Origin: Chanos chanos
Lineage: Eukaryota > Chordata > Actinopteri > Gonorynchiformes > Chanidae
Length of the DNA stretch: 64,000 bases
Assembly (NCBI RefSeq): GCF_902362185.1
Contig: NC_044497.1
Coordinates: 30,554,001-30,618,000 of the forward strand
Direction of reading: 5' to 3'
The first letter of the stretch is position 1; the number at the start of each line of letters is the position of its first letter. The notes under the pieces were generated by a model. That model was given only the letters and a program-made list of their open reading frames with translations. It was not told where the DNA came from and did not search any database. A program made the translations under genes and the position numbers. Below, piece by piece: positions 1-14,987 of this stretch.

Positions 1-57
1 ACAAGTTGATGTGTTTCCTATCTGGGACCCATATTCTCCTTTGTGACTGCCTTGTAG

Positions 58-3741
<3,684 letters not shown>

Positions 3742-5994
3742 TCCACACCCAGTGTATTAGTATGGGGACTAGTTGACTAACTGCTGACTGATGGAGTCAT
3801 AAGCTGCCCTGGGCTTGGGGTGCAGGGAAGGCCTCCAGTCACAGGCATAACCCTCCAGCCAGTCAGGATGGGTTCTTTGAACAATGGAGCCCTTGAGGCA
3901 TCTGATGTTCTTATCAAAAACAGAAGGGTGTAACGAAGAGAAGGAGAACATAAGAAAAGAGTAAAGCTACAGGTGTTTAAATCTGACTTTGTATATTAGA
4001 TGTCTATTTTTTACTATTCACATATTTTTTCAAGAAAAAAAGTTCAGTTAATTTCTCAAGGTCTGATTTCTTTCTTTTTTTTTTTTTTTTTTTCTTTTTT
4101 TTAGTTTCATATGCATGCTTATTTTGCCAAAACTTTTGTAATAAGTCATTCTATTTTGCCGTGTTTCCATAGCTGTACATGGAATATAGTTTGACTATGT
4201 TACATTGGAATGTCTGTTTTTCAACTGACCTATACTTGAGGACTGACTGAACTCTTGAATTGCTGCCTCTGCAACAAATTGTGGCATTGTGTGTTGAGGA
4301 AAAAAAAAAAAAAACGACAACAACACCACAGGTGACACTGTATTCAAACCATGTACACATTTCGAAATGGAGGAGCCGATTTTGATTGGATCATAAACTC
4401 CACAGGATCATGCACTCCAAGAATGAGGTGTGTTACCTCATGGGTTTGAGATGTGCTTTGGCTATAAAGTAGCCTGTGCTTTGTTGAGGTTGGCATTGGT
4501 CATTGTGGTGCCAGCTGTGACCAAGTTTGAAATTTCCATTAAGCTCTTTGGATTTCTGAACCATCTCGTCACTTGAATTTCTTTCTTTTGAAAAAAAACA
4601 AAAAAAAACCCCCAAAAAACCCGGAAGAGGTCAGCCCCAATGTTTATTTTTCTGCTGATCTCCGTAAGTAATTGGAGAGATACATCATTGAGAAAATAGC
4701 ACTTAAGTCAGAAATTCCAGTGGTTTTTGAATTGTCTCAATTTAAATGCCAGGTTGTTTATCCCAGTTTATGTCTGTATCATAAAGAAATATTACAATTG
4801 TGCTGACGTTTACAATTGTTTCAGACAGAAATCAGAATGAGAAAGTGGAAATGTGTAAAGAAGAGACAGTTGTGAGTTATGCTTTGAGATGTGTAAATGT
4901 ACAGTATCATGTCAAACTTAATAATGTGGTGAGAACAAGATTTGGCTGTTTGACACACATGTGAGCTTGCTGAAACCCAATGGTATGTCCTAAAAAAACA
5001 GCTGAAATGATTACAAGCAATCTATTAAACACAGAGCTTACAGAATGTTTGGTTGATGGACCAGAGTTTGTTATTCTCTCTCTGTATCACCACGTTTATG
5101 TACATTGTATGCTGACTGTATTGCAGGCGATTTAGATTAGTTTGATCTGATTCACTTTGTGTTAAATGGAACCAGATATCTATTTTTGGAATGAAATACT
5201 TTGGTCAAAAAATGGCCGTTTTTGATGTTCTCTGTTCATTCTTTTATCAGACACACACATGCACACACATTCAGAGGATAAAAACATTCACACAAAAAAG
5301 TTATAGTCATATGAGATTGTATTTATAGAAGATACAAAAATTTGTTCTGTAAAAAACGTTATTCTCTTTCCAGCATATTTTGACAGCATTGAGCAAGGAA
5401 TGCCATTCACAGTACTTGGAGAAAACTTGGGTACTTGGGGAACTTCACACTCAATCGATTTTACTAGTCTTAATGTGGTTAGAGGATCATTTCAGTAACA
5501 TAGAATGGTTGGCATAGCATTGCATTGAATTCATTTTAATGTTAAGTAGTGCTAGTCGCTGAGGTTGTTAATACTCCCATTTAAAAAAAAAATATTTGCA
5601 ACTGGTCTGTTTTGCTTACAGTGATATTTTGTTAAGTGGTACCTGCACTCTTAAAAGTGCGATGGAGTTGACAGGTTTGATACTGATGTGACCGGGTTCT
5701 CACACAGATGAAAAGGGAAATGCGCTGTTTTTTTTTTTGTTTGGTTGTTTTTTTTTTGTTTGGTTTCCTTTTCCAATACATGTTTAATTCATATTTGATG
5801 CTTCTCCCAATCAAGAGACTTCCATTCAGATGAGATGCATTGAGTATCTTTAAATTGGCCTAAAAGTCCAATTTAGCCCATTGTTATACACCTTATTTAA
5901 TAGCCTATTTATTTTATATTTTTTATTTATTGTCTTAACAACACTGATTTGGGATTTATTTGTAATTGAAGGTTTCTTTTTCAGTCACAATAAA
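3742..5994 (+). other. epha2: epha2 3' untranslated region
   Basis: About 2.25 kb follows the stop codon with no coding potential. It ends at a canonical AATAAA at 5989-5994, the first good poly(A) signal after the gene. It contains T runs around 4073-4102, short A runs and AT-rich stretches with TATTTAT-type elements near 5905-5935. The extent is inferred from the poly(A) signal only. Confidence 0.6.
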
Positions 5995-7120
5995 ATATTT
6001 GTAGCCTCATGAATTTACTGAATATTTCTTTCTCTCCTTAAGTGTTTCTTACAGAATTTCTCCCCAAAATCTTCATATATGTCATTTAGTAAATGTTGAT
6101 TACCAGAAGAACAAATTTATCATCTCTTATGCAGTTGCAGAGAGATGAATATGTACATAGAAATTTGATTATTTATTGTAATCTTACAGAGCTGCCATGA
6201 AAAAAGCAATATTTTGTGAAATTAATCGGTTGTTCACTGCAATATGGTTAAGCATAATAATACTCTTTGCCTTAGACAATTTTCTTTAGGTAGAGTATAA
6301 CATGAGTGAGAGTTTGTGTTATAAACCAGTATTCAGTATCCGCCCAAACACAGAGGGGCTATTCATGAGTATCCATGAAGACTACCTGCATTTAAAAAAA
6401 AAAAAAACAGTTGCTAGTTACAGTTTGGTTTAAAGATTTTCCTGGAAAACAGTCATAAACTGTTCGGTACTGTAATCCATTCTGCTTTGCTGACAGTATT
6501 GAGCATGCTTTCCTTAGTATTCCAAATGAACTTGATTTGAAAGGGACATTTGACTGGCGCCTCATGTATTGAATTTATCAGATGTTATGGAGTGAAATGA
6601 AAGTAACAGCGCCACTAATGCATTCTTCAGATAAGACGGAAATGGATGGAAAAGGAATGCAAATATTTATACATAGAATATAATCTGGCTGGGAAAGTTG
6701 GCAAACAAAGAAACAGCATCAGGGAAGTCAAGCAGGTAGAGAGAGAGAGAGAGAGAGCATGGGAAACAAGAAACTTGGTGTCCTCTTTTTTATTTTCTTA
6801 CCGACTTAGTCACACCATTATGCTTGTCTGTGTGTGTCTGTGTATCTATCCTTTTTTTATGTTTTGTAGAACTGTGCCATTTCAGTGCCCCAGAAGGGCC
6901 CTCCCTTTTGGGGAAGAGAAGCAAAAACCACGACAGTGGTGAGATTTTCCGTCATTTGCTTTTCCATACCATACATATCATGTGGTTAGTTTTTTTTTTT
7001 CTCCCTCTTTTCCCTTTGAGGAAAAAAAAAGAAAGGAAGAGATTAAACCAACATATATTTTTACAACATGCAGCATATCAAAGAGAAAACTATGTATTTG
7101 TAATTGTATGTAGGCGTAAC

Positions 7121-7263
7121 TCTCTCTCTCTCTCTCTCTGTGTGTGTATGCGTGTCTGCGTGGCATTAATGTTTTTGTTCAGGTTTTAGTTTCTTTGTGT
7201 GTGTGTGTGTGTGTGTGTCTGTGTGTGCGTGTGCATGTGTGTGTGTGAGAGAGAGAGAGAGAG
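7121..7263. repeat. Compound CT / GT / GA microsatellite
   Basis: A CT tract at 7121-7139 is followed by GT-rich sequence and then a GT tract from about 7195 that passes directly into a GA tract ending at 7263. Confidence 0.9.
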
Positions 7264-8340
7264 TGGGTGTTGGGATTGTGTTAACATTCAGGACTTGGTC
7301 CTGGTTCCTGTACTTCATGCACATGTTTGTGTTCTCAGTCTGGATTAACCAGTGAGGCCTGTGGCTTCCATTTCTTGGGTTCCTCTTTCTTTGTTTTGCT
7401 CCTGTAAAAATAGTCCTTCTCAATATTAAAAAAAATATTCTTCCACTACAACTCATGTATATCCTTTGCCTTCCACTCTCAATTTATGTCATATCTTTTT
7501 CTGTAATTTTCATTTGATGGACTGATTTAAAGGCAGCAGCATTGTGGAATTTACACTCCAGCTAATTTTAGAGATGGGTTTGTGACCATACAACACATCC
7601 TCCAATTTGGGTCTATATTGGTCTCTCTCCCTCTCAATGCTTTTCTCTCTTTCTGTTTCTCTCACTCGCTCATTCTTTGACATGTTGTCTCTCTGACTCT
7701 TACTGCCTCTTTCTTCCTTACTCTCCCTTTAGACTTTCCACTCTTTCTCACCCTTCATTTGTATTTCTAGTTTGATCCTTTCCTTTTCTTATGTTTTGAC
7801 ATCAGTTATTCACGTAATGTCATTTTTGTTGACCTTGAATGTAATAAGCTAGTTTTGCTCCATCAGTTTTGCAGGCTGTTTGGCAGAGCAACAGTGCATA
7901 TTAAATGTTACTGCACTATGTAACTTGAGAACACTACACACATAATATCAGGACTTGTTCAAAAAGGAAAAATATTGCTTTTTTTTCTCCTGTAAACTTA
8001 TGAATATTTACAGGAATCACCATGTTATCCTTCACTATGTTATATACAGTTTTTTACATTATGGAAAAAAATTCCCACCAGCGGACTGAAGTTTATGTCA
8101 GCAGGGGTTCTACAAACCATGGAACCACTATGAAAGGAAACCCATGTAATTTTATGATTGCCTCACACAACAGATCCACTTAGCCCCTATCAACAATTCT
8201 CTGTGATTCTTCATGATCATTGTATTTTAATATTAAAACTGACAAATATTAAACTGATAGGGACTGTCTGATTATGAATGACATGTTTGACTAGTTGTGG
8301 TTTCAAGCGCATTTTTATATTTTAAGAGGTTGGCTATAAC

Positions 8341-8417
8341 TGTGTGTTCGCGCGTGCGTGCGTGTGTGTATGTGTGTGTGTGCGTGTGTATGCGTGTGCG
8401 GTGCGTGCGTGCGTGTC
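8341..8417. repeat. GT/GC alternating purine-pyrimidine microsatellite
   Basis: About 77 bases of alternating GT and GC dinucleotides with a few interruptions. This composition is known to favour left-handed Z-DNA. Confidence 0.85.
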
Positions 8418-8674
8418 TGGTATCATTTTTCAGAAAATCTGTTTAAAACAAGCTACTCCGCCAAAGGCCCTTTCTTTTTTTTCCCCTAACTATAATACTG
8501 ACCTTTGGATTTCATTTGTCTCTCTGCATTTTTTCAATTACCGCTGCTCTCTCTAGTCCCTGAGAGACCATGACAGCCTTTTCAAACTTCATCACCTCTT
8601 TGTGTAATGGCATCCCTCAGCATACACCCCTCCTGTCTCCCACCTCCCATTTCCTCCTGTCTACATATGTTTTT

Positions 8675-8765
8675 GAGGCCATTAATCGTTTCTGCCTGCA
8701 CAACCTGAACCCCAGCAGATAATTACAGTAATTAAACCAATTAGGCAGCATATGGAAAGAGGGTT
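8675..8765. promoter_or_regulatory. Candidate enhancer-like block rich in TAAT/ATTA cores
   Basis: A non-repetitive stretch carries at least four homeodomain-type cores within about 70 bases: ATTAAT near 8681, ATAATTAC near 8719, GTAATTAA near 8729 and CAATTAG near 8739. A CATATG E-box lies just after, near 8750. Its complexity differs from the low-complexity surroundings. Function and conservation are inferred only. Confidence 0.25.
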
Positions 8766-11700
8766 GTTCTGCCCTCGAGGCCAGTGAGATCTGGTATTCA
8801 TCCCCCTGTATGGGCTACAGCTGAGGTGGTCCCCATCTCTGGCACCACTTTAAGAATCAGGCAGGGAAATTGCTTCAGTCCAATTTGGGATTAATGCAGT
8901 TTCTTTTGACTACAGCCTTGAACAACCCAGTGAACTACAGACACCAAATGCAAACCCCGGCTCTGTATAGAGCCAACACAGAAAATTTGTGTCATCAGAT
9001 TTATGTAGGCCAGTTCAACATGTGTAGGGATATTCATCCTGCTGAACAAAAAGGACAAAAAAAGAGAGAGAAGCAGTGAGAGGGTCTGACTGAAGGAACA
9101 CTGATATGAGTACTCTCCTGAGTTGGTTGCATCAGCATTTTTCCATCCTTCAGCTTGATAACATATCAGACCTCTGCGGTCTGTCAGAGCAAAATAATTT
9201 AATTGAGATTGGGGCTGCAGACAGAAAATTCATTTGTGATTTTCGTATTTGATTTTTCATATGTTGGACAACCATTTCACTGTGTCAGTTTTTTTTTTCT
9301 TTTCTTATTATTCATTCGATGTATTTCACTGTAATAAGATATGTTGCACCTGTGGTGTTTAATCAGTTTTCATGTACAGCATAAAGATTGTTATATTTCT
9401 GTCACTATTCTAATTCCTTAATATATATAGTAGACATTATAGTAATTTAAACATATTTTCATGGCATGAAAAGGAACTAGACCTTGTGCAAATTATACAA
9501 GCTTAATATCATTCCCAGGGATCTAAACACACTTTAAATCACAGCTCTTGGCCTGAAGGGATTCTTGGCCTTTAGTCTTGACACTTCACCTTGAAGTGGG
9601 AAATCATTGCTCATGTCACTCAACTAAAGGTTTCAAACAAATATTTTTTTTAGCCATTTAATTCATTTTATATTTACCAGTAATTATATCAACGTAAGAA
9701 GCAGTGGAGCACTCTTTTAATGTGCCGAGGCCTGTGACTCATTAAGCCCTCAGGATGTTTATGATGTGTCTTCAAAGCTAGATTCTGACAGTGTTGCAAT
9801 CCATCTCGTCTTGTGACCAAGCAAATGGGGTTTGTCAGGTTTTTGCTCTCTCTCTCTCCCTCTGTCTCTCTCTCTTCCTTTCTCTGCTGTAGAATGGAGA
9901 CTTTTTTTTAAAACAGGGACTTATTATTGAATTTGTACACTGAATGCTCTTTCTCTGATATGGAACGGCATCTGATATCACAGCTCCTGAATTCTCAGCA
10001 CAAATGTTGGCCATTAGCGGAAACGACAGGAGGTGGTGCAAATTGAAGTATCATTCCCTAAGTGTGTATGTCTTTCTCCATCTCAATCCAGACATATCCT
10101 CCATTTTCTTCACAGAGAAAAGGCAGTGTTCAGAAATTGCATGCTACAGCAAGTCAAAGTTGTGAGGTTTGTCTGCAAAGGTGTTAAACTTCTACATGTT
10201 GTAGATGTGTAAACAGCACTGCTAACTGGCTGAGCCACTGCTGCTAGTGGAGTGGGGGTGGGTCACAACAATTTAAAAGCTCAACACAAAAGATCAAGTT
10301 TTGCACAGAGCCACAAGCGTGAAAGCGTATAAACGTATGAATTCATCTTTGGATTAGTTTTCTTGAAAGAGTGATTTGATGACATGACAGCAGGGTTATG
10401 TAAAAATGTATTGACTGTCATTTAAGCATGAGAATGGATGAGGACAGTGGGCGAGTTTCTAAGCTTGGAAATTCCCTGACGTTTCCTTGGAGCCTGATGA
10501 TGGATCTGAGAGGCATGTATTAGACATGTGTTGACATGTTTGTGGAAAGTAAAATGTTGCTGATCTGAATGTTTCTGTCTGTCATAAAAGTGACTTCTTG
10601 GTGGTCCAGCAAATGAGCAGATAGTTCCCTCTTCTGAGGGAAAGTTCAGTTCTTCCCTTAGCTGTGTGTAAAAAGCCAAAGTATGATTTATTATCACTGA
10701 GGAAAAGTTTGATTCAATTCACTGGTTCTTGATCGCACATTGTGGAAACATTTGAGTTTCAATTTTAAAAAGATGTACTCCTTTTTTTTTTTTTTTTAAC
10801 ATTGTCCCTTGAGTAAATACCCTTGCCCAAGTTACTTCTAATGGTAATTCTGCTCAAAAGCCATAATGTTTTCTCCAAATAAAACTGGATTCCAGACAGC
10901 TATTTTGTTAAGAGGCTGTTTCTCATAAAGGGATTCAGCATAGATTCCATCTCATTCCTTCGGGGACCTAACCTTGTGTCGTTCACACGCCTGCAGTCCA
11001 CAGAGCATTGTGTATGTGACTGCCTCTAGGGGGTAATAACTACTGACATGCTGTTTAAAACGAACCAGTCCTTCAGTTTTGTTGCTGGTGACAGAAATAT
11101 GTAAACTTGCTGGAGACAGAAAGGGGAGGGGGGGGGGGGGGAGTCAGAGGCAAAGACCTCTTGAATTATAAAGAAACAGAATTTAAAAAAAAACAAAAAC
11201 AACAAAACTCTGGTTTGAGTCTGTGCTTTTCTCGTAGAGATTTAGATAAGTGGATGATGTAGTGGTTGACTGAGTTGTGGGCTGGTACAGGACTGAAGGC
11301 TCAACAAAGAGGTGGAGGAGGGCACTGTGCCATTAAGAGGCAGCAGACCCAATGAATGTCACTCAGCCTGACGTGTGTGTGTGTGTGTTTCTTTTTCTTA
11401 ATCATAACTAGGAACAAAAATTTGTGGTTTAATCCAAACTTTAGAGTGGAGAGCGGACACCTTGTCTTCGGCTAATCCTGTATATAATTATAAGCTCAAG
11501 TGAAGTGAAATATTCACTTGTAATGCGATGGTTGGTAGGATTGTAAGGTCGTACAAGAATTTTTATCAATGGCTTAAAATTGCCACAAAGACTTTACGAT
11601 TGTTATGTTGTTATGAATGACTCCAAAACTTGTATAATCAGATTCTCAGAAAAGGTATGGCAACAATGGATGGAATCTCGTGGCTTTCCTGTCTTCTTGT

Positions 11701-12341
11701 TTTAGAGACTGAACACCCAAGGTTAAACTGGCCCACAAGCTAGGCCAAATGCCTAACACTGACTATCTGTGGACAATGGATTTGTAGTGTAATTTATTCT
11801 CTCTAGGACCATTCTGTTGGTCACTAGTTTATGTTATGGTAAAACAAACTACTTATCAAGCAAACAAAATTCTACAGAGATATGAGCAAAATACAGCATG
11901 AAATAATAAACTGAGTATAGTTTTTTACATACACTAAAAAAGGTTATTTAGAGGTCATTTGTATTTTATTAGTTCAAGATGTAGACTGAAAAACCCTTGT
12001 CAATGTTTAAATGTTCGTGCATATGTGCAATTAGACATGACCACACACGCATATTTGCCTCTCTCTCTTCTGTAATTATAACTCATCACTCAGGTCTTAG
12101 CATCTCATCAGCGTGATCAAGTTAGCAAATCACCAACCAACACCCATGCTGGTCCTCCCTTTCTTTGCTTCTTTTTTTCTCTGTCTCACTCTTTGACTTT
12201 CTATCTCTCACTCATTCTGGCCTGCATGTAAATTCATATTATACTATTTAAATTTTACTGACAGTTGGCTTTTTTTTTGTCTCCATGTATGAAAAATAAG
12301 GTTATGAGTGGTTCTTATTATTAGTGCTTGAAGAAGTAGAG

Positions 12342-12375
12342 GAAGAAGAAGAAGAAGAAGAAGAAGAAGAAGAAG
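12342..12375. repeat. (GAA)n trinucleotide repeat
   Basis: About eleven consecutive GAA units in the intergenic region. They give a meaningless poly-leucine frame on the minus strand. Confidence 0.9.
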
Positions 12376-13322
12376 ATAATGATGATCATTGTACAGAAGT
12401 TTGACAGCATATAAAGTAAAATCACATATCATTTTCCTGTCTAAGATATATAAAAAGGGCAGATAATTCAGTCATAGTGACTCAGAATACACCTCGACAG
12501 CTGCTTTGACATTTCAGTTTTACAGTATCTGTCATGGACAGTCTTTCCTGATCTCTGTGTTGATTCATGTCTGGGCATCAGTTCAAAGACCCTTAATCAG
12601 CTTTGATTTCTGGTTGGAATTGTGAGTCAACCTTGTCATTTGCATATGAGACTGTTGCCAAATTCAGATAAATGGTTTTAGACCTTGCTGTGCAAGTACG
12701 TTTACCCTATTGTTGAGTACTGCGATAAAGCTGATTGGATAGAATCTGTGGGAAAAGGCATGGAAAGAGAGTGGAAACAGTTTATGGGTAGTTAAACACA
12801 GATGGAATTTTAGCATGCACCCACAGAAGTCAAACTCACGAATACATGCACACCCGCGTGCACACACTAATGGAAGATCGGCACATAAAGCCGGATAGAT
12901 GACACGAGCGTACACTATTACGACGAACCGAGCATAAATCTGTTTCCGTCGAGTGATACATAATAAACCAAAATTGGCGCAATTTCACATTTGTTGGGTT
13001 TTTAAAGCGTGTGAACCGACAATTAACATTGTATTTGTGCCCTCAGATTATTTGTGCATGCGACGTTCCACCACAGAGTGTCAGGCTTGTCCCAAATAGG
13101 CTGTTGCGGTACTTTCTGTAAATGTCTGCAGAGACTGATGCAAGTTTCAGTAATACATTTTCCTCATACACTGGAACATGAGAGGGACTTTCTTTCTCTT
13201 TTTAACCAAGGCAATTAGTCTGTAATTCACTTCCGGATGTGAGACTGTATGTTATTTGTTCTTGCAAGGCATGTTATTTTACCGTAGAGTAATGTGAGAA
13301 AGCAGCCACAGAACGCGAGGGC

Positions 13323-13336
13323 GTTGCTATGGGAAC
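13323..13336 (+). promoter_or_regulatory. RFX-type X-box motif upstream of fam131c
   Basis: GTTGCTATGGGAAC matches the RFX X-box consensus (GTTGCCATGGMAAC-like), with both half-sites recognisable. It lies 1.65 kb upstream of the fam131c start codon and just left of the MITE-like element. Confidence 0.4.
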
Positions 13337-13385
13337 AGGGCTTTCGAAGTCGTGAGGGTGATGTCACAATGAAACTGTTGCTGTG

Positions 13386-13819
13386 TTCGAAATATCCACT
13401 TGTCCACTTACTCACTCAGTCACTCACTCTGTAGTGTTTGCTACATAGAACACGTGCTGGGGGATAAAGGCAGACAGTTGCTGATACATTTCAGACACTA
13501 TTTGGATGTTACGGTGCTACATAATTATGTGATATTCGTAATTACTATCTCTGTCGCATAAACAAACGCCAGAACATTTACTTCTGATTGGTCTGTAAAG
13601 ACTTGCCTGCTCTCACGAGACAGGCCTCAACGCCTGATGGTCTAAGTTGATAGATGTAGGGTACAGCTTCTGTACACTACATTTTGCCGTTCCTTGCGGC
13701 GATTTTCTAGTGTACTACATAGTGTCGTAAATTAACAGCTGAGATTTCGACAGCACTACAAAATGGCTTATTGCCTATACAGTGCACTATATAGTGGGCG
13801 AGTGGATGTTTGTTTCAAG
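13386..13819. mobile_element. MITE-like non-autonomous DNA transposon with terminal inverted repeats
   Basis: The left end TTCGAAATATCCACTTGTCC and the reverse complement of the right end (around 13794-13819, CTTGAAACAAACATCCACTCG read inward) share a GAAA...ATCCACT-GYCCAC core. They therefore form imperfect terminal inverted repeats about 430 bases apart. The subterminal sequence includes GTGCACTATATAGTG, of a kind common in teleost MITEs. There is no transposase frame. I could not fix the target-site duplication, so the exact ends and the superfamily (hAT-like is a guess) are uncertain. Confidence 0.5.
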
Positions 13820-14590
13820 CATAAGTTCTATGAAACAAAGTGAGGAAAAATCCCATAGAATCTAAAAGTTTGGCGAGGTATTTGTACATCTTTGTGTGAA
13901 TAACAAATTGTGCACATGCGTGCAGAAACGTACGACCTAAGCTACATGATAGCCTATCAACTTTTTAAAAAACGACCATTTCTTTATTCTTTGGCGTCTG
14001 TCTGTGTTGAATTTGGACAGAGACATAAAAAGAAGTAACGAAAAGGTGATTTATACAAATGGCATCACATATAGGCTTATTTGTTGTGACTATAGTTCAG
14101 TCTTCCGCTGTGCCCGCAACACATGGATTTCTGGAGCTGAATAATAAGCTTATTTAAAATCACTGTTTGAATCGGTGACTTAGAGTCTGCTTGACAACTG
14201 AACTGAGTTTAAGCGTCATCCTCAAGGCACCACTAAAACCGTGCAGTCTAGTAATACTATACTTACACAAGAGGGCAGCAAGCAGCTATGGTGACTGAAG
14301 TTGCTTGTTGCTCTGTGTATGTATTCAGTTTGAGACCTGTCTGTTGTTGCGTGACTGTCCTCACGTTTGTACGTGGCTATATATAAATTACACATATATC
14401 ACATGATTACTATATGTGTCTAACCTACAAAAGTATAAAGCAAATATAGACCAGAGGCATATGCCCTTTTCCATGTCAACATGATTATGAACTGTCTGCC
14501 ACTCATTGTGTATCTTTCACATCTTTTGATAGCTGACCAAAATAGTGTGTGAAACAAGATACAGTTTTTCAGTATGTAAAGGGTGCAGAA

Positions 14591-14745
14591 GTTGAGGGAC
14601 AGAGGAAAAAAAAATAAAGAGAGGGGGAGGAGAACGGAGAGGTGGAGGGGAGGGACACTAAGCAGGCAGGCAACGTGCGTTCACGATCCCCCCCCCCCCC
14701 CCTTCACTCTCTCTCTCTCTCTCTCTTTCCCCCTCTTCTGTCTCA
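14591..14745. promoter_or_regulatory. Purine-rich then pyrimidine-rich promoter/5' UTR segment of fam131c
   Basis: Positions about 14591-14655 are almost pure A/G. Positions 14690-14745 are almost pure C/T, with a C run and a CT tract. The pair lies 240-400 bases before the fam131c start codon. The position suggests core promoter or 5' UTR; no TATA box is evident nearby. Confidence 0.4.
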
Positions 14746-14987
14746 GCTCATGACATGACAGACAATGCTCCAACATACCGGAAAGACTCCAAACCTCTGT
14801 TTCTGTCCTCGAACAATTTCTCCTCTCTCTCCTTTATTTCCCCTCCTCTCATCTAACTGGCTCCCTGCTTTTCCCCCATACCTTTCCTCTCTCAACCACT
14901 CTCTCTCTCCTTTCTCTTTCTGTCTGCTACCACCACCCCTCTCTCAGACAGCATGGTGAACAGATAACTGTCTTGCAGCTGAACACC

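Larger units (their letters stand above)
5995..14987. other. Intergenic region between epha2 and fam131c
   Basis: Nearly 9 kb with no convincing gene on either strand. All open frames are short and repeat-driven. The region holds microsatellites (CT/GT/GA near 7121-7263, GT/GC 8341-8417, CT-rich 9842-9890, GAA 12342-12375), a G run near 11127-11140, an AT-rich homeodomain-motif block near 8680-8760, and a MITE-like element at about 13386-13819. The fam131c promoter and 5' UTR presumably lie in the last few hundred bases, in a purine-rich then pyrimidine-rich stretch. Confidence 0.7.
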
